Assembly (NCBI GenBank): GCA_029561145.1
Contig: JAKQJM010000006.1
Span: 1 to 52,660, forward strand
Source of the DNA: Pseudomonadota bacterium
Lineage (GTDB): Bacteria > Pseudomonadota > Gammaproteobacteria > Xanthomonadales > Rhodanobacteraceae
Reading direction: 5' to 3'
Length of the DNA stretch: 52,660 nt
Of the stretch, positions 1 through 11,259 are shown piece after piece. Every line of letters begins with the position of its first letter. Position 1 is the stretch's first letter. The notes under the pieces were generated by a model. It was not told the origin of the DNA. It searched no databases and worked only from the letters and a program-made list of their open reading frames with translations. A program made the translations under genes and the position numbers.

Positions 1-1394
1 TGAATCTGCCGAGCGGCGGCAGCACGACCTACACGGCAAGCTGCAGCATCTCGGCGGCCGCGACCGGCACGCTCAGCAACACCGCAACTGTCGCCGCGCC
101 CGGTGGCGTTACCGATCCGACGCCGGGCAACAACTCGGCGACGGAGACCGACACGCTTGCGGCCTCGGCCAATCTGGGCATCACCAAGACCGATGGCGTG
201 ACCACGGCGACTCCCGGCGGTTCGGTGACCTACACGATCACGGCGAGCAATGCGGGTCCGAGCAATGCGAGCGGCGCGACCGTGGCCGACACGTTCCCGG
301 CGTCGCTGACCTGCACGTGGACTTGCGTCGGCGCCGGCGGCGGCACCTGCACGGCGGCCGGTTCGGGCAACATCAACGACACGGTAAACCTGCCCAGTGG
401 TGGCAGCACGACCTACACGGCGAGCTGCACGATCTCGGCGGCAGCGACCGGATCGCTGTCCAACACGGCCACCGTGGCAGCACCGGGCGGCGTGACCGAT
501 CCGACGCCGGGCAACAACTCGGCAACCGATACCGACACGCTGACGGTGTCAGCCGATGTCGTCGTGGCGATGAGTGACAGCCGGAATTTCGTCGAGGTAG
601 GTGAATCGCTCGACTACGTGATCGAGGTTTCCAACCCGAGCGGACCCAGCGCAGCGGTTGCGTCGGTAAGCGACATCCTGCCGGCATTGCTCGGGGCGGG
701 CTCGTGGACGTGTTCGGGCAGTGGCGGCGCGAGCTGCGGCAGCGGCAGCGGCACCGGCAATACCTTGTCCGATACGGCAACCCTCCCGGTCGGCGGCAAG
801 ACGTCCTACGTGTATTCGACGACGCTGTTGGCCGTCGATTCGACCGAGCAGGTGCAGAACTCGGCCACGGCGCTGGTGACGAACGGAAGCGATCCCAACG
901 GCGCGAACAACGCGGCGACCGATACCGATATCGTCGTGCTGTTCCGCGATGGATTCGATCCGGGGACACAGAGTGTGGTCGAGATTCTTGGTTCAGGTGC
1001 GGATCACGTGACGGTGCAGTTGCGTGTCGACGCGGAGTTGCTCGACGGACTCGGCATCGTTCCGGTCAGCATCGCCAGCGGCCAGACTGCGGACGGCAAA
1101 ACCCTGTTTATCCTCGACCTTGCGCGTTTCGACAACGACTACAGCCTGCGCGTGGTCACCCGCGATGATCTCGGTCGGGCCGAACGGTCACGCTGGCAGA
1201 CCATCGACATGAGCGAGCGTCTGCTCGGTTTCGCCTGGCAGTCGGCCTCGCCGGCAACCAGTGATGGCTTCCTCGACATCCAGGGCGTCACGATGCCACT
1301 GCTCGTCAGTGGTCGCAGCGAACAAGGTCAACTGACCCGCCTGCTCGTGCGGATCGAGAACAGGACGCCATGGTTGATGTTGCTCAGCCATTGA
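1..1394 (+). CDS. C-terminal part of a secreted DUF11-repeat protein (5' end outside window)
   Basis: The reading frame is open from the first complete codon (base 3) to the TGA at 1392-1394, so the gene begins upstream and only about 463 codons are visible. The protein is rich in Ser, Thr, Gly and Ala and carries repeated DUF11-type beta-sandwich modules (motifs such as GGSVTYTI, NAGPS, GNNSATDTDTL), which are typical of large extracellular or outer-surface proteins. After the last DUF11-like module comes a short LFRDGFD motif and then about 148 residues without clear family similarity. In DUF11 proteins of this bacterial group a GFE/GFD-like motif is often close to the C terminus (recollection, not checked). 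Function is unknown; a surface or secreted structural/adhesive role is inferred. A strong hairpin terminator follows. Confidence 0.85.
   Translation, partial: NLPSGGSTTYTASCSISAAATGTLSNTATVAAPGGVTDPTPGNNSATETDTLAASANLGITKTDGVTTATPGGSVTYTITASNAGPSNASGATVADTFPASLTCTWTCVGAGGGTCTAAGSGNINDTVNLPSGGSTTYTASCTISAAATGSLSNTATVAAPGGVTDPTPGNNSATDTDTLTVSADVVVAMSDSRNFVEVGESLDYVIEVSNPSGPSAAVASVSDILPALLGAGSWTCSGSGGASCGSGSGTGNTLSDTATLPVGGKTSYVYSTTLLAVDSTEQVQNSATALVTNGSDPNGANNAATDTDIVVLFRDGFDPGTQSVVEILGSGADHVTVQLRVDAELLDGLGIVPVSIASGQTADGKTLFILDLARFDNDYSLRVVTRDDLGRAERSRWQTIDMSERLLGFAWQSASPATSDGFLDIQGVTMPLLVSGRSEQGQLTRLLVRIENRTPWLMLLSH
3..545 (+). repeat. Tandem DUF11-coding repeat, period 384 bp
   Basis: The block starting at base 3 (encoding NLPSGGSTTYTASC...) recurs almost identically starting at base 387, ending near 161 and 545 respectively. 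The period is 384 bp, or 128 codons, so frame is kept. Differences are few and mostly silent, suggesting recent duplication or gene conversion. More copies probably lie upstream of the window. Confidence 0.8.
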
Positions 1395-1413
1395 TCGGCA
1401 TTCGACTTTGAAC

Positions 1414-1442
1414 GAAGAAGCCCGGGATTCCCGGGCTTCTTC
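1414..1442 (+). terminator. Hairpin terminator after the DUF11 gene
   Basis: There is a perfect 13-bp stem (1414-1426 with 1430-1442) around a 3-nt loop, with a GC core (gcccggg/cccgggc) and an A-rich left and T-rich right flank (gaagaa/ttcttc). It sits 19 bp after the stop codon. The T tract is short and interrupted. Confidence 0.8.
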
Positions 1443-1516
1443 GCGCCGAGCCCCATCGACGTCGCTGCACGCGGTCTGCTAGCGTGCCCGGCGGCACGCC
1501 TTTCGACCTTTTCCCG

Positions 1517-2428
1517 ATGTCGATCCTTTCGACTTTCTCGATAATCCTTGTCCTCCTCGTTGTCGGTCGCCTGTTGGCATGGCGCCGCGTGTTGCCCGAA
1601 AATGCTGCGGAAACACTCAACCTGATCGTGCTCAACGTCTGCCTGCCGGCGGCGATCCTGCTCTATGCACCGAAGCTCGTGTTCGAGCGCGAGTTGATCG
1701 GGCTCGTGGCGATTCCCTGGATCATCCTGCTCGTTGCGATTGCGCTGGTCTTCGCTGCGGCACGCGTGTTCCGCTTCGACCGCGCCAGCACGGCCAACCT
1801 CCTGCTGCAGATTCCGCTCGGCAATACCTCGTTCATCGGCTATTCGCTGATTCCGGTCCTCGTCGGCGCGAGCGCCATGCGCTATGCCGTGGTCTACGAT
1901 CAGCTCGGCAGTTTCGTGATACTGACGACCTGGGGCTTGTTCGTGATCGCGCTGTTCGGTGGCGGCGAGCGTCCACGCCTCCGCACCATCATCCGGCGCG
2001 TGCTCGGCTTTCCTCCTTTCGTCGCCCTCGTCGCCGCGTTGACGGTGATGCCGGGCGATCCGGGAGCCACGGTCGATCGTGGCTTGCATCTGCTCGCCGA
2101 CGCGTTGTTGCCGATCGTCGTGCTCGCCCTCGGCATGCAGTTGCGCTTGCGCCTGCCACGTCATCACCTGCTGCCGCTCGCGTTCGGACTGATCGCCAAG
2201 CTCGTGCTCATGCCACTGCTTGCACTGCACTTGTGTCGCCTGTTCGGGTTGCCTGCCGAGATCACCCTCGTCGCCGTCTATCTCACCGCGATGCCGCCGA
2301 TGATCACGTCGGGTGCCCTGCTGTCGATGGCTGGTCTTGCGCCGGAACTCTCTGCTGCCCTGATCGGTTACGGAATCGTGCTGTCGATGGTCACACTGCC
2401 GCTCTGGCATGCGGCGATGGGAGGCTGA
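1517..2428 (+). CDS. AEC-family (auxin efflux carrier-like) permease
   Basis: This is a 303-residue, strongly hydrophobic inner-membrane protein of the AEC/PIN-like transporter family, with about ten predicted membrane segments in two halves joined by a basic loop (GGGERPRLRTIIRR). Family landmarks include the N-terminal NLIVLNVCLPAAIL stretch and the C-terminal TAMPPMITSGALLSMAG stretch. Bacterial members usually export or import small organic acids such as malate; the substrate here cannot be told. ATG at 1517 was chosen because it begins directly before the first membrane segment; a GTG at 1484 would add 11 non-hydrophobic residues. The nearby aceE and maeB handle pyruvate and malate, but a link to this permease is only speculation. 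Confidence 0.85.
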   Translation: MSILSTFSIILVLLVVGRLLAWRRVLPENAAETLNLIVLNVCLPAAILLYAPKLVFERELIGLVAIPWIILLVAIALVFAAARVFRFDRASTANLLLQIPLGNTSFIGYSLIPVLVGASAMRYAVVYDQLGSFVILTTWGLFVIALFGGGERPRLRTIIRRVLGFPPFVALVAALTVMPGDPGATVDRGLHLLADALLPIVVLALGMQLRLRLPRHHLLPLAFGLIAKLVLMPLLALHLCRLFGLPAEITLVAVYLTAMPPMITSGALLSMAGLAPELSAALIGYGIVLSMVTLPLWHAAMGG

Positions 2429-2609
2429 TTCCGTTTGCCGCGGCCTCTCCGGTGGCGGGTCCCGGCGCCCTGCATGGACAGTTTGCGCCGGTGTTTCCGA
2501 TAGGCGGGGCCGCCTTGGCGCGCGCGGCCGCCGGCTTGCGTCGGCTGGTTAATGGAGGATTCCGTGGACTGATGTAACGTGCCGCTGGACTTGATTCGGG
2601 AGATTGCTC

Positions 2610-3065
2610 GTGACCCATTGGAAAAGTCTGCTCGTATTCCTGCTGCTGGTGGCCGTCGCCGCCGGGGCAGGCAGCCTGTCGGCACCGGACGCCTGGTTCG
2701 AGGCGTTGCAGAAACCTTCGTTCAATCCGCCGAACTGGGTCTTCGCGCCGGTCTGGAGCGTGCTGTATGTGCTGATCGCGGTGGCCGGCTGGCGTGTGTT
2801 CAGGAAAGCGGGATTCGTCCCGGCAATCGCGGCATGGCTCGCACAGCTCCTGGTCAATGCGATCTGGTCGCCGCTGTTTTTCGGCATGCACCGGATCGAC
2901 CTCGCCCTGATCGACATCATCATCCTCGACGTGCTCGTCCTCGCGACGATCGCGATGTTCTTCCCTCGCGACAGGGTCGCGGGTTGGCTGATGATGCCGT
3001 ATCTCGCCTGGATCGGATTCGCCACGGCGCTCAACGCGGCCATCGGGTCGCTTAATCCCGGTTGA
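2610..3065 (+). CDS. tspO: TspO/MBR family tryptophan-rich sensory protein
   Basis: A 151-residue membrane protein with five membrane segments. Family signatures include the PSFNPPNWVFAPVWSVLY stretch (about residues 33-50) with its aromatic and proline residues, and LLVNAIWSPLFFG (about 80-92). TspO proteins bind porphyrins and other tetrapyrroles and modulate stress or pigment responses. No tetrapyrrole genes are in the window. GTG at 2610 is preferred because GGGAG (2598-2602) lies 7 nt upstream; a TTG at 2604 is too close to that site. It converges with the methyltransferase gene, whose stop is about 10 bp away. Confidence 0.9.
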   Translation: MTHWKSLLVFLLLVAVAAGAGSLSAPDAWFEALQKPSFNPPNWVFAPVWSVLYVLIAVAGWRVFRKAGFVPAIAAWLAQLLVNAIWSPLFFGMHRIDLALIDIIILDVLVLATIAMFFPRDRVAGWLMMPYLAWIGFATALNAAIGSLNPG

Positions 3066-3074
3066 GCCGGGTCG

Positions 3075-3752
3075 CTACCTGCTGGCTGTCCCGCCTCCGC
3101 GCGGGCGCGACGCGCAGATCAGCCAGTTCTCGAACGGCAGCCGGCCATGCAGTCGGCGGTAGGTCGCGCGCAGTCCGTGACGGTCGAAGCGCTGCTCGAG
3201 GTCGGCGCGTGACGGATAGCGTTGAGGTCCGACATTCATCCAGCGCGACAGGCGGGCCAGCCGGTCGACGGCGCGCGTGAAGCGCAGACGCCAGCCTTCA
3301 CGCTGCAGGCCCGTGCGCATGACCAGAACTCCATCCGGAGTGAGGCTTGCTATGGACCGTTCGAGCAGCGCTTCCTGCGCCTCGGGCGGCAGAAACTGGA
3401 CGATGTCGAGCAAGGCCACGCTGCCGCGGTGATCGGGAAATCCCGTGGCCAGATCGCGCGATTCGAAATGCACGCCGACCAGCTTCGCGCGAGCGCACGC
3501 TGCGTTGGCGGAAGCGATCTTCGCCTCATCGATGTCCACCCCGCGATAGTCGGCGTGGAAACCCTGAGCCCGCAGCGCGTGGGCAAGCAGCCCGATACCG
3601 CAGCCCAGATCGAGCAGCGGCTCGCGGGTTCCAGCGAGCGCAGCACCGGCGCCGGCATAGAGCGGGTCGGTCGCGAGCTTGATGCGTGCGTAGTAGTAGT
3701 GCGTACGTTGCGGCAGATACTGCCGCGCGATGTCGCGGATCACGTTTTCCAT
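3075..3752 (-). CDS. Class I SAM-dependent methyltransferase
   Basis: A 225-residue protein with a Rossmann methyltransferase fold. The AdoMet-binding motif I, LLDLGCGIGLLA, lies at about residues 46-57; an acidic motif II (RGVDIDEAKI) follows at about 69-78 and a post-I segment LLDIVQFLPP near 113-122. The C-terminal half (after about 150) is basic and rich in Arg. There is no signal peptide or membrane segment, so it is cytosolic. The substrate is not evident: it resembles small-molecule or lipid methyltransferases of the type-11/12 group. It is 60 bp downstream of aceE on the same strand and could be read through from it, but functional linkage is not obvious. Confidence 0.8.
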   Translation of the reverse strand: MENVIRDIARQYLPQRTHYYYARIKLATDPLYAGAGAALAGTREPLLDLGCGIGLLAHALRAQGFHADYRGVDIDEAKIASANAACARAKLVGVHFESRDLATGFPDHRGSVALLDIVQFLPPEAQEALLERSIASLTPDGVLVMRTGLQREGWRLRFTRAVDRLARLSRWMNVGPQRYPSRADLEQRFDRHGLRATYRRLHGRLPFENWLICASRPRGGGTASR

Positions 3753-3812
3753 GGCGCAGCCTGGCCGTCCGGGGGCAGGCGAAGGCGGTTTTCCGCCTCG
3801 CGCCTGTTGCTT

Positions 3813-6518
<2,706 letters not shown>

Positions 6519-6701
6519 TGTGCGAACTCCGGGCGCCGTGGCCACGCCGGTGCGTAGCCACTCGATATCGGGTGAGTTTAACTGTCCCCGGCGTCCGCTG
6601 CAGCCTGCTTGCATCGGTCGCTACGCGGTGAATCGGACCGCTGCGGGACATCGCGCGTGCAATGCTCGCGTCCCGCCCCGTCGTGATATGCGCGAATCGC
6701 C

Positions 6702-9002
6702 CTAGACGGTAGCGCCCATCTGCGCTGCCGCGCGGATCTGCGCCTCGACGGCTGCGATTGCGGTCATGTTGACGACGCGACGCACGGTGGCGGCCGGGGT
6801 CAGGATGTGCGCGGGCTTGGAAACACCCATCAGGATCGGGCCGAGAGCGACGCCATCGGTCATCACGCGAGTGATGTTGTAGCCGATGTTGGCCGAGTCG
6901 AGGTTCGGGCAGACGAACAGGTTGGCGCGACCCTTCAGGCGCGAATTCGGGAAAAGGCGCTCGCGGATATCCTCGTTGAACGCGGTATCGGCGTGCATCT
7001 CGCCTTCGATCTCGAGACCCGGGTCGCGTTTGCGCACGATCTCGAGGGCGTGGCGCATCTTTGCCGCCGAGAGATCCTCGTGGCTGCCGAAATTCGAATG
7101 CGAGAGCAGGGCGATCTTCGGTTCGACACCGAACAGGCGCAGACGCATCGTCGCCTGCAAGGTGGCTTCGGCGATCTGCTCGGCGGTCGGATCAAGCTTG
7201 ACGTGCGTGTCGAGGAAGAAGAACACGCCCTTGTTGTTGATCACGCCGGTCATCGCCGAAGGCGAGTGCACGTCGGCATCCAGTGGCAGGATGTCCTGGA
7301 TGTAGCGCAATTTCTTGTGGTAGCGGCCGATGACTCCGGTCAGCAGCGCATCGGCTTCGCCGCGATACACCATCAGTGCGGCGATCACGGTCGAACGCGA
7401 GCGCACGATCGCCTTCGCTCCGTCGGGGGTTACACCGCGACGTTCGAGCAGGCTGTGGTAGAGCGTCCAGTATTCCCTGAAACGTGGGTCGCTCTCGATG
7501 TTGCAGACCTCGAAATGCTCGCCGGCGCGGATGCGCAGGCGCATGCGTTCGATGCGCGCGTCGATGACGGCCGGGCGGCCGATCAGGATCGGCCATGCCA
7601 GGCGTTCGTCGGCGATATGCTGCACGGCACGCAGCACCGTTTCCTCCTCGCCTTCCGAATAGACGACGCGCTTGAGGTCGGCGCGCGCGCGATCGAACAC
7701 CGGCTTCATGACCATGCCGGTGCGGAAGACGAAGGTGTTCAGCCGCTCGCGATACGCTTCGACATTCTCGAGCGGGCGCGTTGCGACCCCGGACTCCATC
7801 GCCGCAATCGCCACCGCCGACGACAGCTCGATCAGCAGGCGCGGATCGAACGGTTGCGGGATCAGGTAATCCGGCCCGAACGTGCGGGTCTGGCCGCCGT
7901 AGGCACGCACCGCGACATCGGACATCTCGCGCCGGGCGAGATCGGCGATCGCCTTGACACAGGCGATCTTCATCGCCTCATTGATCACGGTCGCGCCAAC
8001 ATCGAGCGCGCCGCGGAACAGGTACGGGAAACACAAGGCATTGTTGACCTGGTTCGGATAGTCCGAGCGGCCGGTCGCGACGATCGCCTCGGGACGGACT
8101 TCCCTGACCAGTTCGGGCAGGATTTCGGGGGTCGGATTGGCCAGAGCGAAGATGATCGGACGCTCGCTCATGCGCGTGACCATGGCCTGGGTCAGCACGC
8201 CAGGCGCGGAGAGGCCGACGAAGATGTCGGCGCCGTCGATGATGTCATCGAGCGTGCGCGCATCGGTGCGACGCGCATAGCGGCGCCTGTTCTCGTCGAG
8301 ATCGTCGCGCCCGTCATGCACGACGCCGTCGCGATCGGCGACCCAGATATTGTCGATCGGCACGCCGAGTTGGACGAGCATGTCCATGCAGGCGATACCC
8401 GCCGCACCGGCGCCGGTATGCACGATCTTGACTTCATCGGCGCGCTTGCCGATCACTGCGAGGGCGTTGTGGAACGCCGCGCCGACGATGATCGCGGTGC
8501 CATGCTGGTCGTCGTGGAAGACCGGGATCTTCATGCGCTCGCGCAGCTTGCGTTCGACGATGAAGCATTCCGGCGCCTTGATGTCTTCGAGATTGATGCC
8601 GCCGAAACTCGGTTCGAGGCTCGCGATGATGTCGATCAGCTTGTCGGGATCGGATTCGTTGATCTCGATGTCGAACACGTCGATGCCGGCGAATTTCTGG
8701 AACAGCATGCCCTTGCCTTCCATGACCGGCTTGGCCGCCAGCGGGCCGATGTTGCCGAGGCCCAGAACGGCGGTGCCGTTCGTGATCACGGCGACGAGGT
8801 TGCCGCGCGCGGTCAATTCTGCGGCGGTGTTCGGGTCGCGGACGATCTCTTCGCAGGCGAATGCGACGCCGGGCGAATACGCCAGCGAAAGTTCACGCTG
8901 GGTGACCACGGACTTGGTCGGGACAACCTTGATCTTGCCGGCCGGCTCACGCCGGTGATACTCGAGAGCCGCTTGCTTGAGGAGATCGGAATCGCTGGAC
9001 AT
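6702..9002 (-). CDS. maeB: NADP-dependent malic enzyme with phosphotransacetylase-like domain
   Basis: A 766-residue protein (E. coli MaeB 759). It oxidatively decarboxylates malate to pyruvate and CO2 with NADP. The N-terminal malic domain has SLAYSPGVA (39-47) and DDQHGTA (164-170); the nucleotide-binding domain has GAGAAG (197-202) and LANPTPEI near 287-294. From about residue 430 a phosphotransacetylase-like domain follows (SHSNFGS, FVCPNLDSANIGYN), which in this family is regulatory rather than catalytic. The start at 9002 is preferred to an in-frame ATG at 9065 because a probable extended -10 promoter (9049-9057) lies between the two. It is head-to-tail with aceE; both enzymes act at the pyruvate node. 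Confidence 0.96.
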   Translation of the reverse strand: MSSDSDLLKQAALEYHRREPAGKIKVVPTKSVVTQRELSLAYSPGVAFACEEIVRDPNTAAELTARGNLVAVITNGTAVLGLGNIGPLAAKPVMEGKGMLFQKFAGIDVFDIEINESDPDKLIDIIASLEPSFGGINLEDIKAPECFIVERKLRERMKIPVFHDDQHGTAIIVGAAFHNALAVIGKRADEVKIVHTGAGAAGIACMDMLVQLGVPIDNIWVADRDGVVHDGRDDLDENRRRYARRTDARTLDDIIDGADIFVGLSAPGVLTQAMVTRMSERPIIFALANPTPEILPELVREVRPEAIVATGRSDYPNQVNNALCFPYLFRGALDVGATVINEAMKIACVKAIADLARREMSDVAVRAYGGQTRTFGPDYLIPQPFDPRLLIELSSAVAIAAMESGVATRPLENVEAYRERLNTFVFRTGMVMKPVFDRARADLKRVVYSEGEEETVLRAVQHIADERLAWPILIGRPAVIDARIERMRLRIRAGEHFEVCNIESDPRFREYWTLYHSLLERRGVTPDGAKAIVRSRSTVIAALMVYRGEADALLTGVIGRYHKKLRYIQDILPLDADVHSPSAMTGVINNKGVFFFLDTHVKLDPTAEQIAEATLQATMRLRLFGVEPKIALLSHSNFGSHEDLSAAKMRHALEIVRKRDPGLEIEGEMHADTAFNEDIRERLFPNSRLKGRANLFVCPNLDSANIGYNITRVMTDGVALGPILMGVSKPAHILTPAATVRRVVNMTAIAAVEAQIRAAAQMGATV

Positions 9003-9048
9003 GGCGCGGGCTGATGCCTCTGAAGTGGCTCTGTAGCTGGGTTTTTTT

Positions 9049-9057
9049 ACTATATCA
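9049..9057 (-). promoter_or_regulatory. Probable extended -10 promoter of maeB
   Basis: On the minus strand the sequence reads TGATATAGT, an extended -10 (TGn followed by TATAGT at 9054-9049), followed by a run of seven A. No good -35 is found 16-18 bp upstream, which fits an extended -10 promoter. Transcription would begin near 9042, about 40 nt before the chosen maeB start. Confidence 0.45.
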
Positions 9058-9336
9058 CGCAGCATTCGGGGAGCCTGTCGCCAGTCAATCGCGATGCCCT
9101 CGGCCAGGAGACCACCGAAGTGCCGCCGGCCGGGAGCGCAATCGCAACGAAGCGATCGCGCGTTCTCTGCTCGATCTCTCGCAATATCGCTTGCACGGGA
9201 CGGGATGTCGTTTCGCCGAATGGCTCGCAGCCGATCGCGGAAAACCGTCGGCGTGGCATTGCTCGATGACGGACGGTCTGGTGTTCTGCAAGGACCAACG
9301 AGCCAGGCTGCATCGAGGAAGCGTCATTGCCTCCAG
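9058..9336. other. Intergenic stretch without a convincing gene
   Basis: With the maeB leader this makes about 330 bp between maeB and the kelch gene. Open frames exist on both strands, but none has a ribosome binding site, a recognisable domain or a signal peptide. No hairpin terminator with a T tract was seen after the kelch gene. It may hold a decayed gene. Confidence 0.4.
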
Positions 9337-11142
9337 CTACTCGTCGGCCCGCGGAGCGAACTCGATCGAAAACAGATGGCCAGCAGCACAGCAGGACGAG
9401 CCGGCAGACGTTCCGCCGCTCACGACATAGGCGCGATTGCCGATCGCACCTGCCGCCGATCCATGGGTTGGTATCGGAATGGCGGGCCCGATCTGCCACG
9501 CGTCGGTTCCTGCAGCGTAGACTTCAGTCGACGGCTCCAGGCGTCTCGTCCCGACGACGACTTCACCGCCGCTTACCATCAGCTGATGCCCGACCACCGT
9601 TGCTGCAAAGCCCCCGCGATAGTGACGGAGCCGCGGACCCGTTCTCCATTGCTCGCTTGATGGATCGTAGATGACGACCGAGCTGGTCTCGGGTGAGCGA
9701 CCGCCAATAATCCATATTTCGCCGAGGAATGCCTGCACCTGGGCGTGGTCGCGCTCATTCTGGTTGACCGGGTTGGCAATGTGGCGACTGATCCGCTGCC
9801 GCGGATCGTACTCCCAGAGTTCACCGGAGCTGGTTCCGAGGAAAACGCGCCCGTGCAATACCGCGGCGCGACTTCCGAAGTCGGCGGGGAGTTCGGGTCG
9901 GGGCTCCCAGAGGTTTGTCGCGACGTCATAGCGATACCCGCCAAGCCCGGGCTCGCCACCGCCGCTGAAAGCGCCTCCGCCGTAGTAGACACCTCCATCG
10001 ATCGCGAATGCCGAAAGGTGATGACGGCCCGACGGCAGCGGGGTCAGTGTCTCCCACTGGTTCACGAGCGGATCGTAGCGCTTGAATCCGCGCGGATCGC
10101 CGAAGCCGCCAAGCGCGTAGAGCTTGCCGTTCAGAACGGTCGCATCGAGCTCGCTCTGCGCCGGCGCCGGCATTGGCGCAGCTGCCTGCCAGTTGCCCTG
10201 GGTGAGAGCCTGAGGCGTGCCGTCGATGCACGCTGTGCCCGCGAGCAGGGAAAGCCTCGTGGCAGTGCGCGTGCCGCTGGCGTATCCGGGTTCGATGGAC
10301 TGGTAGCCGATTTCTGCATGGCCGCAATCGGAGAACGATACGGTCATGCGCCCCCACGCCGAGCGAACGACACTCGAAGGATCGAATGCGTCGCCAAAGC
10401 GGGGTCCGCGCGTCATGTGCATATCGAGGATTTCGTACCGGTCCGCGACACGCTGGCCCACGCCGAGCACAAAAGCCTGATGGCCGAGCGGGGAAAACGT
10501 GAACCAGTAAACCAGCAGGCGGTCTCCGGGAAGTTGTTCCATGTACCACCCTTCTCCCGAGCGCGAAGGGACATACCACGCGCCACTGGTGCTGCGCAGG
10601 CCGGCAAGGGATCGCCCGCCGGTTTCGGTCACCGCACGATTGCCCGCACACTGGATCTGATCGAGAGCGGTCAGCCGGGTCATCGTGCGTTCGCCGCTGC
10701 CATGGGATTCGGGGCCGGCATAGCGGAACGTCGCGGAATTGCAGTCGTTGAATTCGAACTCGAGCGTGCCCCATTCGACTCGACGGATCGCGGCCGGATT
10801 GAACGCATCGCCCCAGGTGCCGCCAAACGTCCGGTACATGTGATCGAAGCGGATGCGATTGCCGACGACATAGCCGCCTTCGCCGATGATCCAGTCCTGC
10901 GCTCCCGGTTCCCCTGTGGCCGGAAAGGTGAACCAGATGACCAGCACGGTCCCGTTGGACAAATACTCGAGGACGAAACCCTCGCCGCTGCGCTGGGGGT
11001 TGTACCAGGAGCCGCTGATGCCGGGTCCTGGCCAGTAGGATTGTCCGCTTGGCGCCTCGCCGGACGATTCCCGCCCATGGGCAGGCGCGTTGGATTGGGC
11101 GAGGACGAACAGAAACAGGCAAAGCAGAGCCAGCGTGCGCAT
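9337..11142 (-). CDS. Secreted protein with two beta-rich modules and a C-terminal kelch domain
   Basis: A 601-residue protein with a signal peptide (MRTLALLCLFLFVLAQSNAPAHG). Two homologous modules of about 120 residues follow, at about 44-166 and 187-306; each opens with SG(S/A)WY.P.RSGEG, continues with a W(F)TF strand and ends with a paired-Cys pattern (F.DC ... C). Residues 318-595 carry kelch-type repeats (GKLYALGGFG, YDP.. NQWETL, IWIIGG, YDPSSEQW, YVVSGG) that should form a beta-propeller. The modules resemble short domains seen repeatedly in secreted proteins of Xanthomonadales, but I know of no assigned function. It is probably periplasmic, surface-exposed or secreted. AGGGA precedes the ATG by about 6 nt. 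Confidence 0.85.
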   Translation of the reverse strand: MRTLALLCLFLFVLAQSNAPAHGRESSGEAPSGQSYWPGPGISGSWYNPQRSGEGFVLEYLSNGTVLVIWFTFPATGEPGAQDWIIGEGGYVVGNRIRFDHMYRTFGGTWGDAFNPAAIRRVEWGTLEFEFNDCNSATFRYAGPESHGSGERTMTRLTALDQIQCAGNRAVTETGGRSLAGLRSTSGAWYVPSRSGEGWYMEQLPGDRLLVYWFTFSPLGHQAFVLGVGQRVADRYEILDMHMTRGPRFGDAFDPSSVVRSAWGRMTVSFSDCGHAEIGYQSIEPGYASGTRTATRLSLLAGTACIDGTPQALTQGNWQAAAPMPAPAQSELDATVLNGKLYALGGFGDPRGFKRYDPLVNQWETLTPLPSGRHHLSAFAIDGGVYYGGGAFSGGGEPGLGGYRYDVATNLWEPRPELPADFGSRAAVLHGRVFLGTSSGELWEYDPRQRISRHIANPVNQNERDHAQVQAFLGEIWIIGGRSPETSSVVIYDPSSEQWRTGPRLRHYRGGFAATVVGHQLMVSGGEVVVGTRRLEPSTEVYAAGTDAWQIGPAIPIPTHGSAAGAIGNRAYVVSGGTSAGSSCCAAGHLFSIEFAPRADE

Positions 11143-11173
11143 GGCGATTCCCTGCGGCAGGAGTCACCGCAGC

Positions 11174-11199
11174 ATTCTACGAACACGTTCGTATGTCAA
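11174..11199 (-). promoter_or_regulatory. TTGACA box with TetR-type palindrome upstream of the kelch gene
   Basis: On the minus strand a perfect TTGACA (+ strand 11194-11199) is followed directly by the palindrome TACGAAC-GT-GTTCGTA (11178-11193, 7-bp arms). A TAGAAT lies at 11174-11179, only 14 bp from the -35, so the exact -10 is uncertain. A palindrome in the promoter spacer is the usual layout for repression by a TetR-family protein. No such regulator gene is in the window. Confidence 0.5.
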
Positions 11200-11259
11200 C
11201 GCATCGACCCGCGACCGCTGCTGGCACGCATTGTTGGTTCCGCTCGATCCGGCATGCGG

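Noticed and set aside
3-545. CRISPR-like array from the repeated blocks.
   Set aside because: The repeats are 384 bp apart, in frame and encode DUF11 modules; no short repeat-spacer pattern exists anywhere in the window.
1328-2410. Minus-strand open frame of 360 codons opposite the AEC permease.
   Set aside because: Gln/Arg/Glu-rich low-complexity shadow; the plus-strand product has convincing membrane segments.
6807-9014. Plus-strand open frame of 735 codons opposite maeB.
   Set aside because: Its His/Asp/Arg-rich sequence is the mirror of maeB codons and lacks any domain; maeB is unambiguous.
9050-9499. Possible minus-strand gene in the maeB-kelch interval.
   Set aside because: Part overlaps the kelch gene in another frame, and no start signal or known family is visible. 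It is kept only as a possible decayed gene in the interval description.
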